From: Verrucomicrobiia bacterium
GTDB lineage: Bacteria > Verrucomicrobiota > Verrucomicrobiia > Verrucomicrobiales > Akkermansiaceae
Length of the DNA: 64,000 bases
Direction of reading: 5' to 3'
Assembly (NCBI GenBank): GCA_947462875.1
Contig: CANHQJ010000011.1
Coordinates: 62,001 to 126,000, forward strand
How positions within the stretch are numbered: the stretch's first letter is position 1; every line of letters starts with the position of its first letter. The notes below the pieces were generated by a model, which was not told the DNA's origin, ran no database searches, and saw nothing but the letters and a program-made list of their open reading frames with translations. Of this stretch, positions 33,182 to 41,879 are shown piece after piece. The translations under genes were made by a program, and so were the position numbers.

Positions 33182-33901
33182 CTACGCTCCGAAATGCTTG
33201 TTCGCCGCGTCCCAATTCACGATATTCCACCAAGCGGCGGCATAGTCGGCGCGGCGGTTCTGATAGTGAAGATAGTAGGCGTGCTCCCACACATCGAGTC
33301 CCAGAATCGGTTTGCCGAGATCCGCATCCGCCACCAGCCCCTTCATCAAGGGATTGTCCTGGTTCGGCGTGGAGGTGATTTTCAGCTTTCCGTCTTTCAC
33401 AATCAACCAGGCCCAACCCGAGCCGAAGCGCTTCATGGCGGCATCGGTAAATGCGGTCTTCATCTGCTCCAGTGAGCCGAACGAGTCATTGATCGCTTTC
33501 AGGAGTGCGTCCGAAGGTTTTCCGCTCTCCGCTGCGGGAGCCATGATGTTCCAAAAAAACGAGTGATTCCAGTGACCGCCGCCGTTGTTGCGCAGGGTGG
33601 TTTGCACGGCAGTGTCCTTGATGTCCGCCATTGATGTCATCAGTTCCTCCAGCGTTTTCGTGGCGACTGCCGGGTTCGCGGAGAGCGCTTCGTTCATTTT
33701 GGCGATATAAGCCGCGTGGTGTTTTCCATGATGCAGATTCATCGTGGCGGCATCGATGTGCGGTTCCAGCGCGGCAGGATCATAACCCAGAGTGGGCAGA
33801 GTGTAGGAAGTTGCGGCGGCGTGCAAACGAGGCATTCCTGCGACCGCAGCGGAGGCCACACCCCATTTGAGCATTGAGCGACGTGAAACTGTATTGGACA
33901 T
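33182..33901 (-). CDS. Tat-exported Fe/Mn superoxide dismutase
   Basis: 239 residues. The N-terminus has a twin-arginine signal (VSRRSMLKWGVASAAVAG), so the folded metalloenzyme is probably exported. Metal ligands can be placed: HHGKHHAAY, GGHWNHSFFWN, and DVWEHAYYLHYQNRR near the C-terminus. The stretches GSGWAWLIVKDG and NQDNPL fit the Mn/Fe superoxide dismutase family; metal choice cannot be decided with certainty. The start at 33901 was preferred over 33907. Divergent from the gene at 33995. Confidence 0.93.
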   Translation of the reverse strand: MSNTVSRRSMLKWGVASAAVAGMPRLHAAATSYTLPTLGYDPAALEPHIDAATMNLHHGKHHAAYIAKMNEALSANPAVATKTLEELMTSMADIKDTAVQTTLRNNGGGHWNHSFFWNIMAPAAESGKPSDALLKAINDSFGSLEQMKTAFTDAAMKRFGSGWAWLIVKDGKLKITSTPNQDNPLMKGLVADADLGKPILGLDVWEHAYYLHYQNRRADYAAAWWNIVNWDAANKHFGA

Positions 33902-33994
33902 GACCAAACCCTATTGCGGTAACGGATGTGCGCAAGTGATTTTCTGTGAAATTTTATGCTTGCCAATGATAAGGAAATCTTAATAATTAAAACC

Positions 33995-34483
33995 ATGTTT
34001 GTAAGTCTGCGTCCTATGCCGATTCCGGAATGCCGACCCATTTATCCTGCTCAGGCTCAGCACATATCGCGAAAAATGATCTTGCCGGCGATTCCGACGG
34101 ATCTGGAGCCCCCACGCCAACATACGCATGATCCGGAGCGGTTTTCCGTTCCCCAATTGCAATCGGCTACGCGCTCGAATACCCCGCAAGCCCTGGAGGC
34201 GAAAATCGTGAGACTTGGCAATCAGAGAAAAGTGCCGGAGCTGGTCACGAGTCCGCCAACTCCGGTCTCACGCCCCCCACAGGCGGAAAAAATCACGCCC
34301 ACGGGCTATCGTCCTCTGCATATGCTATACCAAGCCTCCACCCATTCCGTCATCGATGGTCACGGTTTTCAGAAAAAACGAGGCTTTTCGTTTTATTTCT
34401 CATGGCATGATATTCTCTTATTCTGCTTGGTGGGATTGGTCGCCGCTGTCATAACCGGCTCTCTATTACTGATATCTCTATGA
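33995..34483 (+). CDS. Hypothetical tail-anchored protein
   Basis: 162 residues. The first ~120 are Pro-rich and probably disordered (PPRQHTHDPERFSVPQLQ; SPPTPVSRPPQAEKITP). A single C-terminal membrane helix (DILLFCLVGLVAAVITGSLL) ends the protein, a tail-anchored topology. No family recognised. The stop overlaps the purU start (ATGA), so the two are likely co-transcribed and coupled. The region is slightly AT-richer at its 5' end. Alternative start ATG at 34016. Confidence 0.55.
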   Translation: MFVSLRPMPIPECRPIYPAQAQHISRKMILPAIPTDLEPPRQHTHDPERFSVPQLQSATRSNTPQALEAKIVRLGNQRKVPELVTSPPTPVSRPPQAEKITPTGYRPLHMLYQASTHSVIDGHGFQKKRGFSFYFSWHDILLFCLVGLVAAVITGSLLLISL

Positions 34484-35349
34484 CGATGAACCAAGCCAAG
34501 GGACTGATTTTGAAGCTGAATTGTCCGGACCAACAGGGGATTGTGGCGAAGATCGCCAGTTATGTGGCCGGGCACTCCGGCAATTTGATGGAGTTCGCGC
34601 AATTTTCCGATTCCCTGGGAGGGAAATTTTTCGCGCGTTTGGAGATCGATACCGCCGCGCTTGATGTGGAGATCCAGGATTTTATCGAGGGATTCGGCAC
34701 ACTGGGCCGCAGTTTGCGCGCGGACTGGCATTTCCGGGTGTTGCCGTATCGGATGCGCACTGCGGTAATGGTCACCAAAACCGATCACTGCCTCAATGAA
34801 ATTTTATGGCGTGCCCAAATGGGGGAGTTGCCCGTGGAAATCACTTCCATCATCGGCAATCGCACCAACTGCAGGGAGTTGGCGAAACGCTACGGGATCG
34901 CTTTTCACCACATCGAAATGGATGGAGAAAAACGGGAAAACGGCTTCCGCGACATTCATGCGATTTTGCAGCAGGAAAATGTGGAACTGGCGGTGCTGGC
35001 GCGCTTCATGCAAATCCTGCCGGACTGGTTTTGTGCCGAATACCAGGGGAAGCTGATCAACATTCACCACAGCTTTTTGCCGGCTTTCATCGGAGCGAAT
35101 CCCTATCGGCAGGCCTATGAGCGCGGTGTGAAATTGATCGGCGCCACTTGTCATTACGTCACGACCGATCTGGATGCCGGACCTATCATTGAGCAGGAAG
35201 TCGAACGCGTGCAGCACTTTCACAGTCCGACCGATCTGGCCCGTCTCGGACGCAATTGCGAACGCAACGCGCTGGCGCGGGGAATCCGATTCCATGTGCA
35301 CGATCGCACGATCATCGACGGCAATCGTGCGATTGTGTTTCCCGACTGA
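34480..35349 (+). CDS. purU: Formyltetrahydrofolate deformylase
   Basis: 289-residue cytoplasmic enzyme releasing formate from 10-formyltetrahydrofolate to balance one-carbon pools. An N-terminal ACT-type regulatory domain (LILKLNCPDQQGIVAKIASY, residues ~8-90) precedes the formyl-transferase domain. That domain has SIIGNRTNCRELAKRYGI, the catalytic region INIHHSFLPAF (His near 200) and TTDLDAGPIIEQ (Asp near 230). The order and length match PurU and differ from purine transformylase PurN, which lacks the ACT domain. Start overlaps the preceding stop (ATGA). Confidence 0.94.
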   Translation: MTMNQAKGLILKLNCPDQQGIVAKIASYVAGHSGNLMEFAQFSDSLGGKFFARLEIDTAALDVEIQDFIEGFGTLGRSLRADWHFRVLPYRMRTAVMVTKTDHCLNEILWRAQMGELPVEITSIIGNRTNCRELAKRYGIAFHHIEMDGEKRENGFRDIHAILQQENVELAVLARFMQILPDWFCAEYQGKLINIHHSFLPAFIGANPYRQAYERGVKLIGATCHYVTTDLDAGPIIEQEVERVQHFHSPTDLARLGRNCERNALARGIRFHVHDRTIIDGNRAIVFPD

Positions 35350-35353
35350 GCGG

Positions 35354-36130
35354 TCAAGGTGCGGTCTTGGGCACGGTGGGAGGGAACAACGGCATCGGCG
35401 CGTTGAGATTCAAATTCTCCGGCGGGGTGATGCTCAGCACCCGACTTTCGCCGATCTTGTATTCGCTGTAGGCGATGGGCGCGACGGTGAGATTCACAAT
35501 CGGCTCATCCGTGGTGCCAAGATGGGAGACATGAATCATGGCGACACAGTCAGGGATTTTCTGGATGCGCAGCAAGTCACCGGGCTTGAACCACGTGAAA
35601 GCGGCTTTGTTGTCGCACGGGAATATGTATTCAATGATCACGGGGTAGGGGCCCACGGGGTGCTCTTTGTCCGGCTGCACGAGTGATTGCGCGCGGATGA
35701 CAAAGCCGGGCGACACGATGTCGGCATTGCCCAGCGGGCGGATTTGCAAAATGCGATAGGAGCCCTCGATGTAGATAGGCTTTACCGCTTCCTTGTATCC
35801 CTGCAAGTAGGATCGCAACAAACGCGTGTTCAATTTCTTGCGCTTGGAATCGCGATCGGGCATCGTGTACAGGGCGTATTGCCGATAGATTTGCTCGGGG
35901 CGAAGCGATTCGCCTTCCGGCGCTTTCAGGACGGTGAAGGGCTGCGGCATGGGTGCCTGGCCGATTTTTTTCAGCAGCGCATAATTTTTTGGCAACTCGG
36001 GATTTTCGAATATGTATTTGGTGAGAATCCACGATAACGAGCAGAAACAAAGCGCGAGGGCATGCGCCAGGAGCCACCAGAAGTAGGGTGGCCGTTTGCG
36101 GGCGATGGATGCAATTTTGGAGCGCGCCAT
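35354..36130 (-). CDS. Hypothetical membrane-anchored protein
   Basis: 258 residues: a basic N-terminus (MARSKIASIARKRPPYFW), one transmembrane helix (about 18-38), then a soluble, probably periplasmic part with beta-rich character (EGSYRILQIRPLGNADIV; VIIEYIFPCDNKAAFTWFKP) and a Pro-rich end. No family recognised. It lies 3 bp after the IscA-type gene on the same strand, so they are probably co-transcribed. It converges with purU, 4 bp apart. Confidence 0.6.
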   Translation of the reverse strand: MARSKIASIARKRPPYFWWLLAHALALCFCSLSWILTKYIFENPELPKNYALLKKIGQAPMPQPFTVLKAPEGESLRPEQIYRQYALYTMPDRDSKRKKLNTRLLRSYLQGYKEAVKPIYIEGSYRILQIRPLGNADIVSPGFVIRAQSLVQPDKEHPVGPYPVIIEYIFPCDNKAAFTWFKPGDLLRIQKIPDCVAMIHVSHLGTTDEPIVNLTVAPIAYSEYKIGESRVLSITPPENLNLNAPMPLFPPTVPKTAP

Positions 36131-36133
36131 GAC

Positions 36134-36505
36134 TTAGGATTCGCAAGGCTGGCCTTCGGGCAGGCTGGGGGAGATATCGCTTGTCGGCTCAAACGAAGTG
36201 CCGCAGCCGCAGGAACGCGCGGCATTGGGGTTGGAGATTTTGAATCCGGCATCCGAGAGCGAGTCCGAGTAATCGATTTCACTGCCGCGCAGAAAATCCA
36301 CGCTGTCAGCCGCTACATACAAGCGAGCTCCCGAGGGATGCTCCACGATGGTGTCTCCGCTCGCCGCCTCGCCCATGCGCATGGCATACTGCAAGCCGGC
36401 GCATCCGCCGCGCTCGATGGCCAAACGCAGGCCGGCAGTGGTGGATGATTGTTGCTGCTGGATGCGAACCAATTCCGCTGCGGCACCTGATGTCAAAGTA
36501 ATCAT
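36134..36505 (-). CDS. HesB/IscA-family iron-sulfur cluster carrier
   Basis: 123-residue A-type carrier that accepts Fe-S clusters and passes them to apo-targets. The three conserved cysteines are present: GGCAGLQY (Cys35) and SCGCGTSF (Cys99, Cys101). The N-terminus LTSGAAAELVRI and FKISNPNA match the family. About 18 residues follow the last cysteine and are not conserved. Whether it acts like ErpA, IscA or SufA cannot be decided. Complex I genes in this window need such carriers, but no direct link is shown. Confidence 0.9.
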   Translation of the reverse strand: MITLTSGAAAELVRIQQQQSSTTAGLRLAIERGGCAGLQYAMRMGEAASGDTIVEHPSGARLYVAADSVDFLRGSEIDYSDSLSDAGFKISNPNAARSCGCGTSFEPTSDISPSLPEGQPCES

Positions 36506-36613
36506 AATCGCTGGCGCAAGATAACGTCATGCCCCGTGAGATGCGAATCATTTTGCGAGCTTTTTTTGCGCATTCCGCATTGCATCCCGCGCAGTGCTCC
36601 GCTAGAAGCGGCC

Positions 36614-37471
36614 ATGCCTCGTCTTGCCCTGCTCCAGTCCGCGACGTTTCCCAGCAAACAGGAATCGCTGGCGCATCATATGGAATTGATCCGTAGCGCC
36701 GCCGCCTCAGGGGCGCAGATTGTCGTGACGCAAGAGCTGTTCCTGACACCGTATTTCTGCACCGTGGAGGATACCGGGCTGTTCGACCTGGCCGATCGCT
36801 TGCCCGGTCCGATCACCGAGGAACTCGGTGCCGTAGCGCGGGAATGCGGCATCGTGTTGATCGCCTCCCTGTTCGAGCATCGCGGTCCGGGGCTCTATCA
36901 CAATACGGCGGCGATCTTTGATGCCGATGGGACCTTGCTGGGCTTGTATCGCAAAAACCACATCCCGCAGGATCCGGGGTTCGAAGAGAAATTTTACTTC
37001 ACTCCGGGAGACAGCGGCTATCCTGTGTGGGACACCCGTTTTGGAAAAATCGGCGTGCTGATTTGCTGGGATCAATGGTATCCGGAAGCGGCGCGTTTGA
37101 TGGCGCTGGCTGGTGCGCAGGTTCTGATTTACCCGACCGCGATCGGCTGGCTGCCCAGCGAAAAGGAAGAGCTTGGCGCGGCGCAGCATTGCGCGTGGGA
37201 AACGGTACAGCGCGGTCACGCGGTGGCCAATGGTTGTTTTGTCGCGGCGGTCAATCGCAGCGGTTCGCATCGCGGCACCGAGTTCTGGGGACAATCGTTC
37301 GTGGCCAATCCCTATGGGGAAATCGTGGCCAAAGCATCCATCGAACACGAGGAAACGCTCCTGTATGATCTCGATTTCAGCGCCGTGGAAAATTTCCGTC
37401 GCATCTGGCCGTTTTTCCGCGACCGGCGCATCGACACCTACCAAGACATCACCCAACGCTGGCGTCACTGA
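36614..37471 (+). CDS. aguB: N-carbamoylputrescine amidase (nitrilase family)
   Basis: 285-residue cytoplasmic hydrolase that converts N-carbamoylputrescine to putrescine, CO2 and ammonia. The Glu-Lys-Cys triad is visible: VVTQELFLTP (Glu41), LYRKNHIPQD (Lys114) and GVLICWDQWYPEAAR (Cys151). The GFEEKFYFTPGDSGYPVWDT stretch and C-terminal DRRIDTYQDI are typical of AguB rather than other nitrilases. The start at 36614 matches the family N-terminus. Agmatine deiminase, the usual partner, is not in the window. Confidence 0.88.
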   Translation: MPRLALLQSATFPSKQESLAHHMELIRSAAASGAQIVVTQELFLTPYFCTVEDTGLFDLADRLPGPITEELGAVARECGIVLIASLFEHRGPGLYHNTAAIFDADGTLLGLYRKNHIPQDPGFEEKFYFTPGDSGYPVWDTRFGKIGVLICWDQWYPEAARLMALAGAQVLIYPTAIGWLPSEKEELGAAQHCAWETVQRGHAVANGCFVAAVNRSGSHRGTEFWGQSFVANPYGEIVAKASIEHEETLLYDLDFSAVENFRRIWPFFRDRRIDTYQDITQRWRH

Positions 37472-38448
37472 GGCGATGGGGACTCCAGCGATCCGCGGAT
37501 AAAACGTGAGCTGAATTCCACATCAGACTCGACCCAGCCCTGGGCGATGATCTTTTTGATCTCGTACTGGAGCGGATCCATGCCCGCATCACGGGAGATT
37601 TCCACAATCATCACGGCGGGATTTTTCGTGCGCAGCATCTCCGTGACCGCAAGAATGGCGGGGGACTGGGGCTTGAGGTAGCCATAGATGCGCTCGGGAT
37701 GATCCGGGGAAGTCAGGGCGAGGCAGCCCCATTCCTGCTCGTTGCGGAAAAGTCCGTTGTAGTAGGAATCCGGGGTTGCGAGAACGCGCACGAGTGCCTT
37801 GCAGCTGCCTTTGCCAATGATTTGATCCCATGGACGGGTATTGTGGCCCAGGAACGATTCCACATCCACCTTCCAGTTTCCTTGCTCATCGTGGGTGAGG
37901 AAGGCAATGCGGTACTTGCCGGTTTTGTAGGTCACCATCACCATTTCGAGAGAAAGACCATTGGCTTCCTCCGCACCCGCCCAATCGATACGTTCGACTT
38001 CGCCGGATTGCTTGCGAATTTCGATAAACTCGGCATAGGCTTGTTCCGCATCGAGCCTCTTCAGCCGCACGATTCCCGCAAGCTCGCTGGGCGAGCCGGC
38101 CTTCAAAAAGGCCGTTACCAGCCTGATGCATTCGGATGCGGACGGGTGGGGGACATCAAAGGTATCTTCGGTCAGATTGGTGACGGCCGCCGTTTCTGGT
38201 TTGCGATTGATCTGTTGATACAGGATCCAGGTCACCCCCGCGACCAATACGACCGCAATGAGAAGGAAGGCATACTTCAAATATTCCCGAAACATGACAC
38301 CTTTCTCTTGCCTCGAACGTTGCTTTCGCTCGCGGGAATAGGTGCGGTGGATGCGCGACACCTTGCCCACTCCCAGCACGGGGGTATTGGTGCGCTGCTC
38401 AGGGGTTGGCATATTGGACACACCCCTGTGAACATTTTTCTGCTTCAT
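37465..38448 (-). CDS. Hypothetical single-pass membrane protein, paralogue of the protein at 51968-53248
   Basis: 327 residues: basic N-terminus, one membrane helix (about 56-77, YAFLLIAVVLVAGVTWILY), then a soluble domain. Its C-terminal part aligns by eye with the 51968-53248 product: GNWKVDVESFLG versus YRVDWESWVG, DSYYNGLFRNEQEWGCLAL versus SYYNYDFPNSSELEWQSYRL, and ERIYGYLKPQSP versus EVVHGYIERSSP. The N-terminal zinc-ribbon of the paralogue is missing here. Function unknown. An ATG at 38412 is an alternative start. The stop region overlaps the convergent aguB end. Confidence 0.65.
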   Translation of the reverse strand: MKQKNVHRGVSNMPTPEQRTNTPVLGVGKVSRIHRTYSRERKQRSRQEKGVMFREYLKYAFLLIAVVLVAGVTWILYQQINRKPETAAVTNLTEDTFDVPHPSASECIRLVTAFLKAGSPSELAGIVRLKRLDAEQAYAEFIEIRKQSGEVERIDWAGAEEANGLSLEMVMVTYKTGKYRIAFLTHDEQGNWKVDVESFLGHNTRPWDQIIGKGSCKALVRVLATPDSYYNGLFRNEQEWGCLALTSPDHPERIYGYLKPQSPAILAVTEMLRTKNPAVMIVEISRDAGMDPLQYEIKKIIAQGWVESDVEFSSRFIRGSLESPSPQ

Positions 38449-38459
38449 GGGTCGTTGAA

Positions 38460-38963
38460 TTAGCGTGGAACCAAGGTGATCCGCTTGGGATCATAGCTGT
38501 CGTTCGGACGGAACAGCCAACCGGGCTGACGGTTGACCAGTTGATAATCCTGAAGCAGAAACTCCGGCAAAAATTGGTTGCTGTTCACATCATAGACCTT
38601 GCGACCGGTGTAGCGGCCCCAGATGCGATACTCGTAATTGTGGTCGAATCCATAGCACTTGCCAGGAGGGCCGTTTTCGGCAAGACGGTCGGGATTCAGC
38701 TTTTGTGACTCACGGAAAACAACGAGTTGAGAGTGATGCGACGCTTGCCCCGGCTTGCGCAGGTATCCCCAGAATCTCGTTTTATGAACGTAGTAGCGGC
38801 GGCCGTAAAAAAAATTGCCCTTGGGTTCGGCCGAGATTTGAGCCGCGCGTTCTTCTGAGGTGGGGCCGCCCATGTTACCCATTCCCGCACTGCCACCACA
38901 ATGGCATAACAGTAACGGCATGGTGGCTAGCAACAGGCAAGAAAGTGAGCGTAATCGAATCAT
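38460..38963 (-). CDS. Hypothetical small lipoprotein or secreted protein
   Basis: 167 residues with a signal sequence ending in a cysteine cluster (LATMPLLLCHCGGSAG), so probably lipid-modified. The mature part is basic and Tyr-rich (NFFYGRRYYVHKTRFWGYLR; LFRPNDSYDPKRITLVPR) without a known domain. It lies 11 bp upstream of the membrane-protein gene ending at 37465, in the same direction, so both may be one transcript. The start at 38963 places the signal peptide at the N-terminus. Confidence 0.6.
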   Translation of the reverse strand: MIRLRSLSCLLLATMPLLLCHCGGSAGMGNMGGPTSEERAAQISAEPKGNFFYGRRYYVHKTRFWGYLRKPGQASHHSQLVVFRESQKLNPDRLAENGPPGKCYGFDHNYEYRIWGRYTGRKVYDVNSNQFLPEFLLQDYQLVNRQPGWLFRPNDSYDPKRITLVPR

Positions 38964-39084
38964 AGAACGAGTAACTGGTCGGAAGCTAGAAAAGTGCTTT
39001 ATTGTTAGCAAGCAGTATTGTGTGACGGGGCGGATTTATTTTTCGTTTGAATAAAATCTCCCTCTTTTCCATCACATGCTTGTT

Positions 39085-39651
39085 ATGAAATGGAAACAAA
39101 TCCTCCTCTCGTTGTTAAGCGCCGCCTTCATGCCAGCTGCCGCTGAAGTGCATACCTTCCAGGGCTCCACCCGCTGGAACACCACTTTTTTCCGCACCAA
39201 TACCAACACGGCTGCGGGCACCACGAGCTACACGACCTATTATCTCATGGAGTCCTTCTCTGGCTACATCACAGACCAGGTGAAAGTGGATGCGTGGTCG
39301 GCCAGAAATCCCGCGACGGGCAGGGTGGAGAAATACTACTACATCGATCGCAACTTCGCGATCGAGTACGGGTATTTTGGCCGATTCGGCACGGATGTGG
39401 GGGGAGGCATGCAGTTTGATGGAATCGAGGCCATTTCTCCCTTTCGCGGTACGTATTCGTCGGGAGCCCTACGCGCCTTCACTTTGTATCCGTCTTCCGA
39501 TTATTACCGTTTGTCGGACGGTCTCGACGTGACGCAAATCACCGGTTCCGCCCGATTGAATACGTCCTTCAGTGGCAATGTCTCTCTCGGCACAGCCCTG
39601 AACGCGGTGCTTTCGTCACTGGAGGCCAAAGGTTATTTTGAAGCTCTGTAA
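39085..39651 (+). CDS. Hypothetical secreted protein
   Basis: 188 residues with a signal peptide (MKWKQILLSLLSAAFMPAAA). The mature part is rich in Thr, Tyr and Gly and predicted all-beta (STRWNTTFFRTNTNTAAGTT; YYYIDRNFAIEYGYFGRFG). No family recognised; the pattern resembles PEP-CTERM-type secreted proteins, but no C-terminal anchor is present. An upstream ATG at 39076 is possible. The next gene starts 2 bp after its stop, so translation is probably coupled. Confidence 0.6.
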   Translation: MKWKQILLSLLSAAFMPAAAEVHTFQGSTRWNTTFFRTNTNTAAGTTSYTTYYLMESFSGYITDQVKVDAWSARNPATGRVEKYYYIDRNFAIEYGYFGRFGTDVGGGMQFDGIEAISPFRGTYSSGALRAFTLYPSSDYYRLSDGLDVTQITGSARLNTSFSGNVSLGTALNAVLSSLEAKGYFEAL

Positions 39652-39653
39652 CC

Positions 39654-40301
39654 ATGCAACGCGGACTGACTCTGTCACTGGCGGCGGTGGCCCTTTTCGG
39701 CGCGGGGTGGTGGTCGGCCCATGTGCGACGCGCCGACTCGCCCGGGAGGAAGGCCGCCGATGGGGAAATCACCGTGGCCGCCAGATCTGCCATTTCGAGT
39801 GAGCCGTCCGCCCGTCCTTCCCGTGTTGAGGTAAAAAAGGTTTCGTCACAAGGCACTTCAGAAGTGTGGCAATTGGTCCGCAACAGTGAGGCACCCGCGC
39901 GAACGCCTGAATTGCTGCGGTCTTTGGAACAGTGGACCGGCACGGAGCTTCAGCCGGAGCAGGTGGCGGTCTTCGACAAAATCATGGAGCAGGGGGATTA
40001 TGAGGAGTGTGCGTATGTGTTGTCGCTATTCGAACAACGCGAAGAACGGGCGAGTGTGGCATTTTTGCTCAAACAGCTCGATCACCCCGAACAGGATATC
40101 CGCGAACGCGCGCTGATGGCTTGTGAAGCGGTGGCGGGCAGCGCATTACCTTCGGTAGAGGCGGCCAAGAATTGGGCAAAAGATTGGCAGCCTGACCCGG
40201 CCGTAGCGGAACTGTTTCGGCGATCCCAGTCAGCCGACGAGCGGGCCGGAAACGAATCAATCGGCCCGAGAAAGCGGGTTTCAGGGAAAAAAGAACAATG
40301 A
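39654..40301 (+). CDS. Hypothetical membrane-anchored helical protein
   Basis: 215 residues: N-terminal hydrophobic anchor (LTLSLAAVALFGAGWWSA), a disordered linker, then a helical region (about 70-185) with a HEAT-like pattern (RASVAFLLKQLDHPEQDIRE; RALMACEAVAGSALPSVEAA), and a basic tail. No named family. It sits directly behind the secreted protein gene and probably shares its mRNA. The function is unknown. Confidence 0.55.
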   Translation: MQRGLTLSLAAVALFGAGWWSAHVRRADSPGRKAADGEITVAARSAISSEPSARPSRVEVKKVSSQGTSEVWQLVRNSEAPARTPELLRSLEQWTGTELQPEQVAVFDKIMEQGDYEECAYVLSLFEQREERASVAFLLKQLDHPEQDIRERALMACEAVAGSALPSVEAAKNWAKDWQPDPAVAELFRRSQSADERAGNESIGPRKRVSGKKEQ

Positions 40302-40329
40302 GCCAGCGATGGCAAATTGAGCTACCGGA

Positions 40330-40491
40330 TCAGTAAGTGGGCGCGCCGACCTCGTCACCGCCACCTTGTTTGCCTTGAGCGGCTTTTTCCAAGCCTTCGC
40401 CCGCCTGACGCAAGTCACGCGCGAAGCCGATGGTCGTATTGCAGGAACTCAAAAGGAAAACCAGCATCAATGAGGAAAGGATCAATTTCAT
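40330..40491 (-). CDS. Entericidin-like small lipoprotein
   Basis: 53 residues read directly from the minus strand: signal MKLILSSLMLVFLLSSC with a clear lipobox (LSSC, Cys17), then NTTIGFARDLRQAGEGLEKA and a Gly-rich end GGGDEVGAPTY. The N-T-x-x-G-x-x-D-x-x-x-x-G pattern is that of the entericidin A/B family of small envelope lipoproteins induced by stress. No second entericidin gene is adjacent. Proposed from sequence pattern; the ORF is intact and has a good lipobox. Confidence 0.75.
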   Translation of the reverse strand: MKLILSSLMLVFLLSSCNTTIGFARDLRQAGEGLEKAAQGKQGGGDEVGAPTY

Positions 40492-40537
40492 AATGTGGAC
40501 ACGCGTAATGTAAGCGAATGTTGATGTTCGTCAATGG

Positions 40538-41821
40538 TTAATTTTGCTTATATTCGCGCCGCATTTCGGTAATTTGATCGCGGACGGCAAAAATGGATTC
40601 GCGTATGGCAAGCAGTGCCTGCTCCTGCTCGGGGTCCTTGCATTTGCTGATCAACTCGTGGCAGGTGGAAATGGCATCGTTTTGCCAGTGCAGACAACGT
40701 TTCAGCAGCGCCAAAATGTATCCCGGCTCTTGCTCGAACGATTCACCGCTAAAATTGAGCGCGCCCGCCAGCTTCGCGGCGATTTGCATCAACTGCGCGC
40801 ACAGCCGGGATTCCGGCCCGTTGGATTCGATGCGGTCACCGAAAAGGTCGATCGCTGCCGTGGCCACATCGTGCGCTTTGAGTTGCAGGGGATGCACGAC
40901 GTAATCGCCGAATTCTTCCTCCAGAAAATCCTCCCAAGAATCCATTTCCGCCCAATCCTCGTCGGTCTCGTCGGCATCTTCTTCGTCGAGATTCTCCGCC
41001 GCATCCACATCGAATTCGAGATCCTCCTCTTCTTGTTCTTCGCCCAGCATACGGTCCCAGCCCATCGCATAGGAAAGTTTTTGCTGCGAGGCGGGATCAT
41101 CCGCGTATTTTTCGACCAACTCTTGAAATGCCTCGGTCAGGCGGTCCGATTCGCGAAAACGCTTTTCCCAGGCAAATTCGTCCGCATTTTCTTCCGTCCA
41201 TAGGTCCAAATTGGCGCCGCGCTGCAAAAAAACATGGATAAATCCGCGCATGGCCTCCAGGTTCGCGCACTTTTGCCGTTCTTCCTCTTCGCCCGATTGC
41301 TCCCAGTGACGCTCCGAAAGTTGCAGATCGAAAAGGGGAGTTTCCACCAAAACTCGGCCGTTCACCACATCGAACCATTCCAGTGACAGGTGATTTTGCC
41401 AGGTGAAACCTTCCTCGTCGAGATCCGTGTGATAGACTTTTCCCTTGCGTGAAGCGGTCATGTCGCCAACGACACCGGACTGAGGACTGGCCAGACCGGG
41501 AGCTTCGAGAGAGTAATCAGGGTGGGGGTTGTGAAACGTCAATACGGCACCCGCCAGATCGCGCCAGCAGTCGCCGACGAGATCGAGCTCCAAGGGATGC
41601 TCCTGGTGAATCAACCACAACCGTCCCACCGTGCGCCCCGGCGACGTGTTGTCGATTTCACCATGCACAATTGCATTTTCAATCCTCCATGCCATGGATG
41701 AATTCACTCTCGCAGGAGCAGGAGGCGAGTCAATACGAATCTTGCGCCAGGGAGATGTCGGGGAGGGCTTCAGTGGATCAAAAACCGCCAAATCACGAAA
41801 GGAAACCTCCCGAATCGGCAA
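40538..41821 (-). CDS. Hypothetical protein with a highly acidic middle region
   Basis: 427 residues, no signal peptide. The N-terminal part (about 1-180) is beta-rich with many Trp (LTFHNPHPDYSLEAPGL; GFTWQNHLSLEWFDVVNG). A strongly acidic stretch follows (GEEQEEEDLEFDVDAAENLD and onward, about 270-320). The last ~110 residues are helical with conserved-looking cysteines (LLKRCLHWQNDAISTCHELI). No family recognised. An ATG at 41695 is an alternative start. Same strand as, but 58 bp downstream of, the SNF2 gene. Confidence 0.6.
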   Translation of the reverse strand: MPIREVSFRDLAVFDPLKPSPTSPWRKIRIDSPPAPARVNSSMAWRIENAIVHGEIDNTSPGRTVGRLWLIHQEHPLELDLVGDCWRDLAGAVLTFHNPHPDYSLEAPGLASPQSGVVGDMTASRKGKVYHTDLDEEGFTWQNHLSLEWFDVVNGRVLVETPLFDLQLSERHWEQSGEEEERQKCANLEAMRGFIHVFLQRGANLDLWTEENADEFAWEKRFRESDRLTEAFQELVEKYADDPASQQKLSYAMGWDRMLGEEQEEEDLEFDVDAAENLDEEDADETDEDWAEMDSWEDFLEEEFGDYVVHPLQLKAHDVATAAIDLFGDRIESNGPESRLCAQLMQIAAKLAGALNFSGESFEQEPGYILALLKRCLHWQNDAISTCHELISKCKDPEQEQALLAIRESIFAVRDQITEMRREYKQN

Positions 41822-41879
41822 TCCTATTATTAACCCCGCATTACATATATTGTAACAAGTAACGACAAAATGATTCGGC

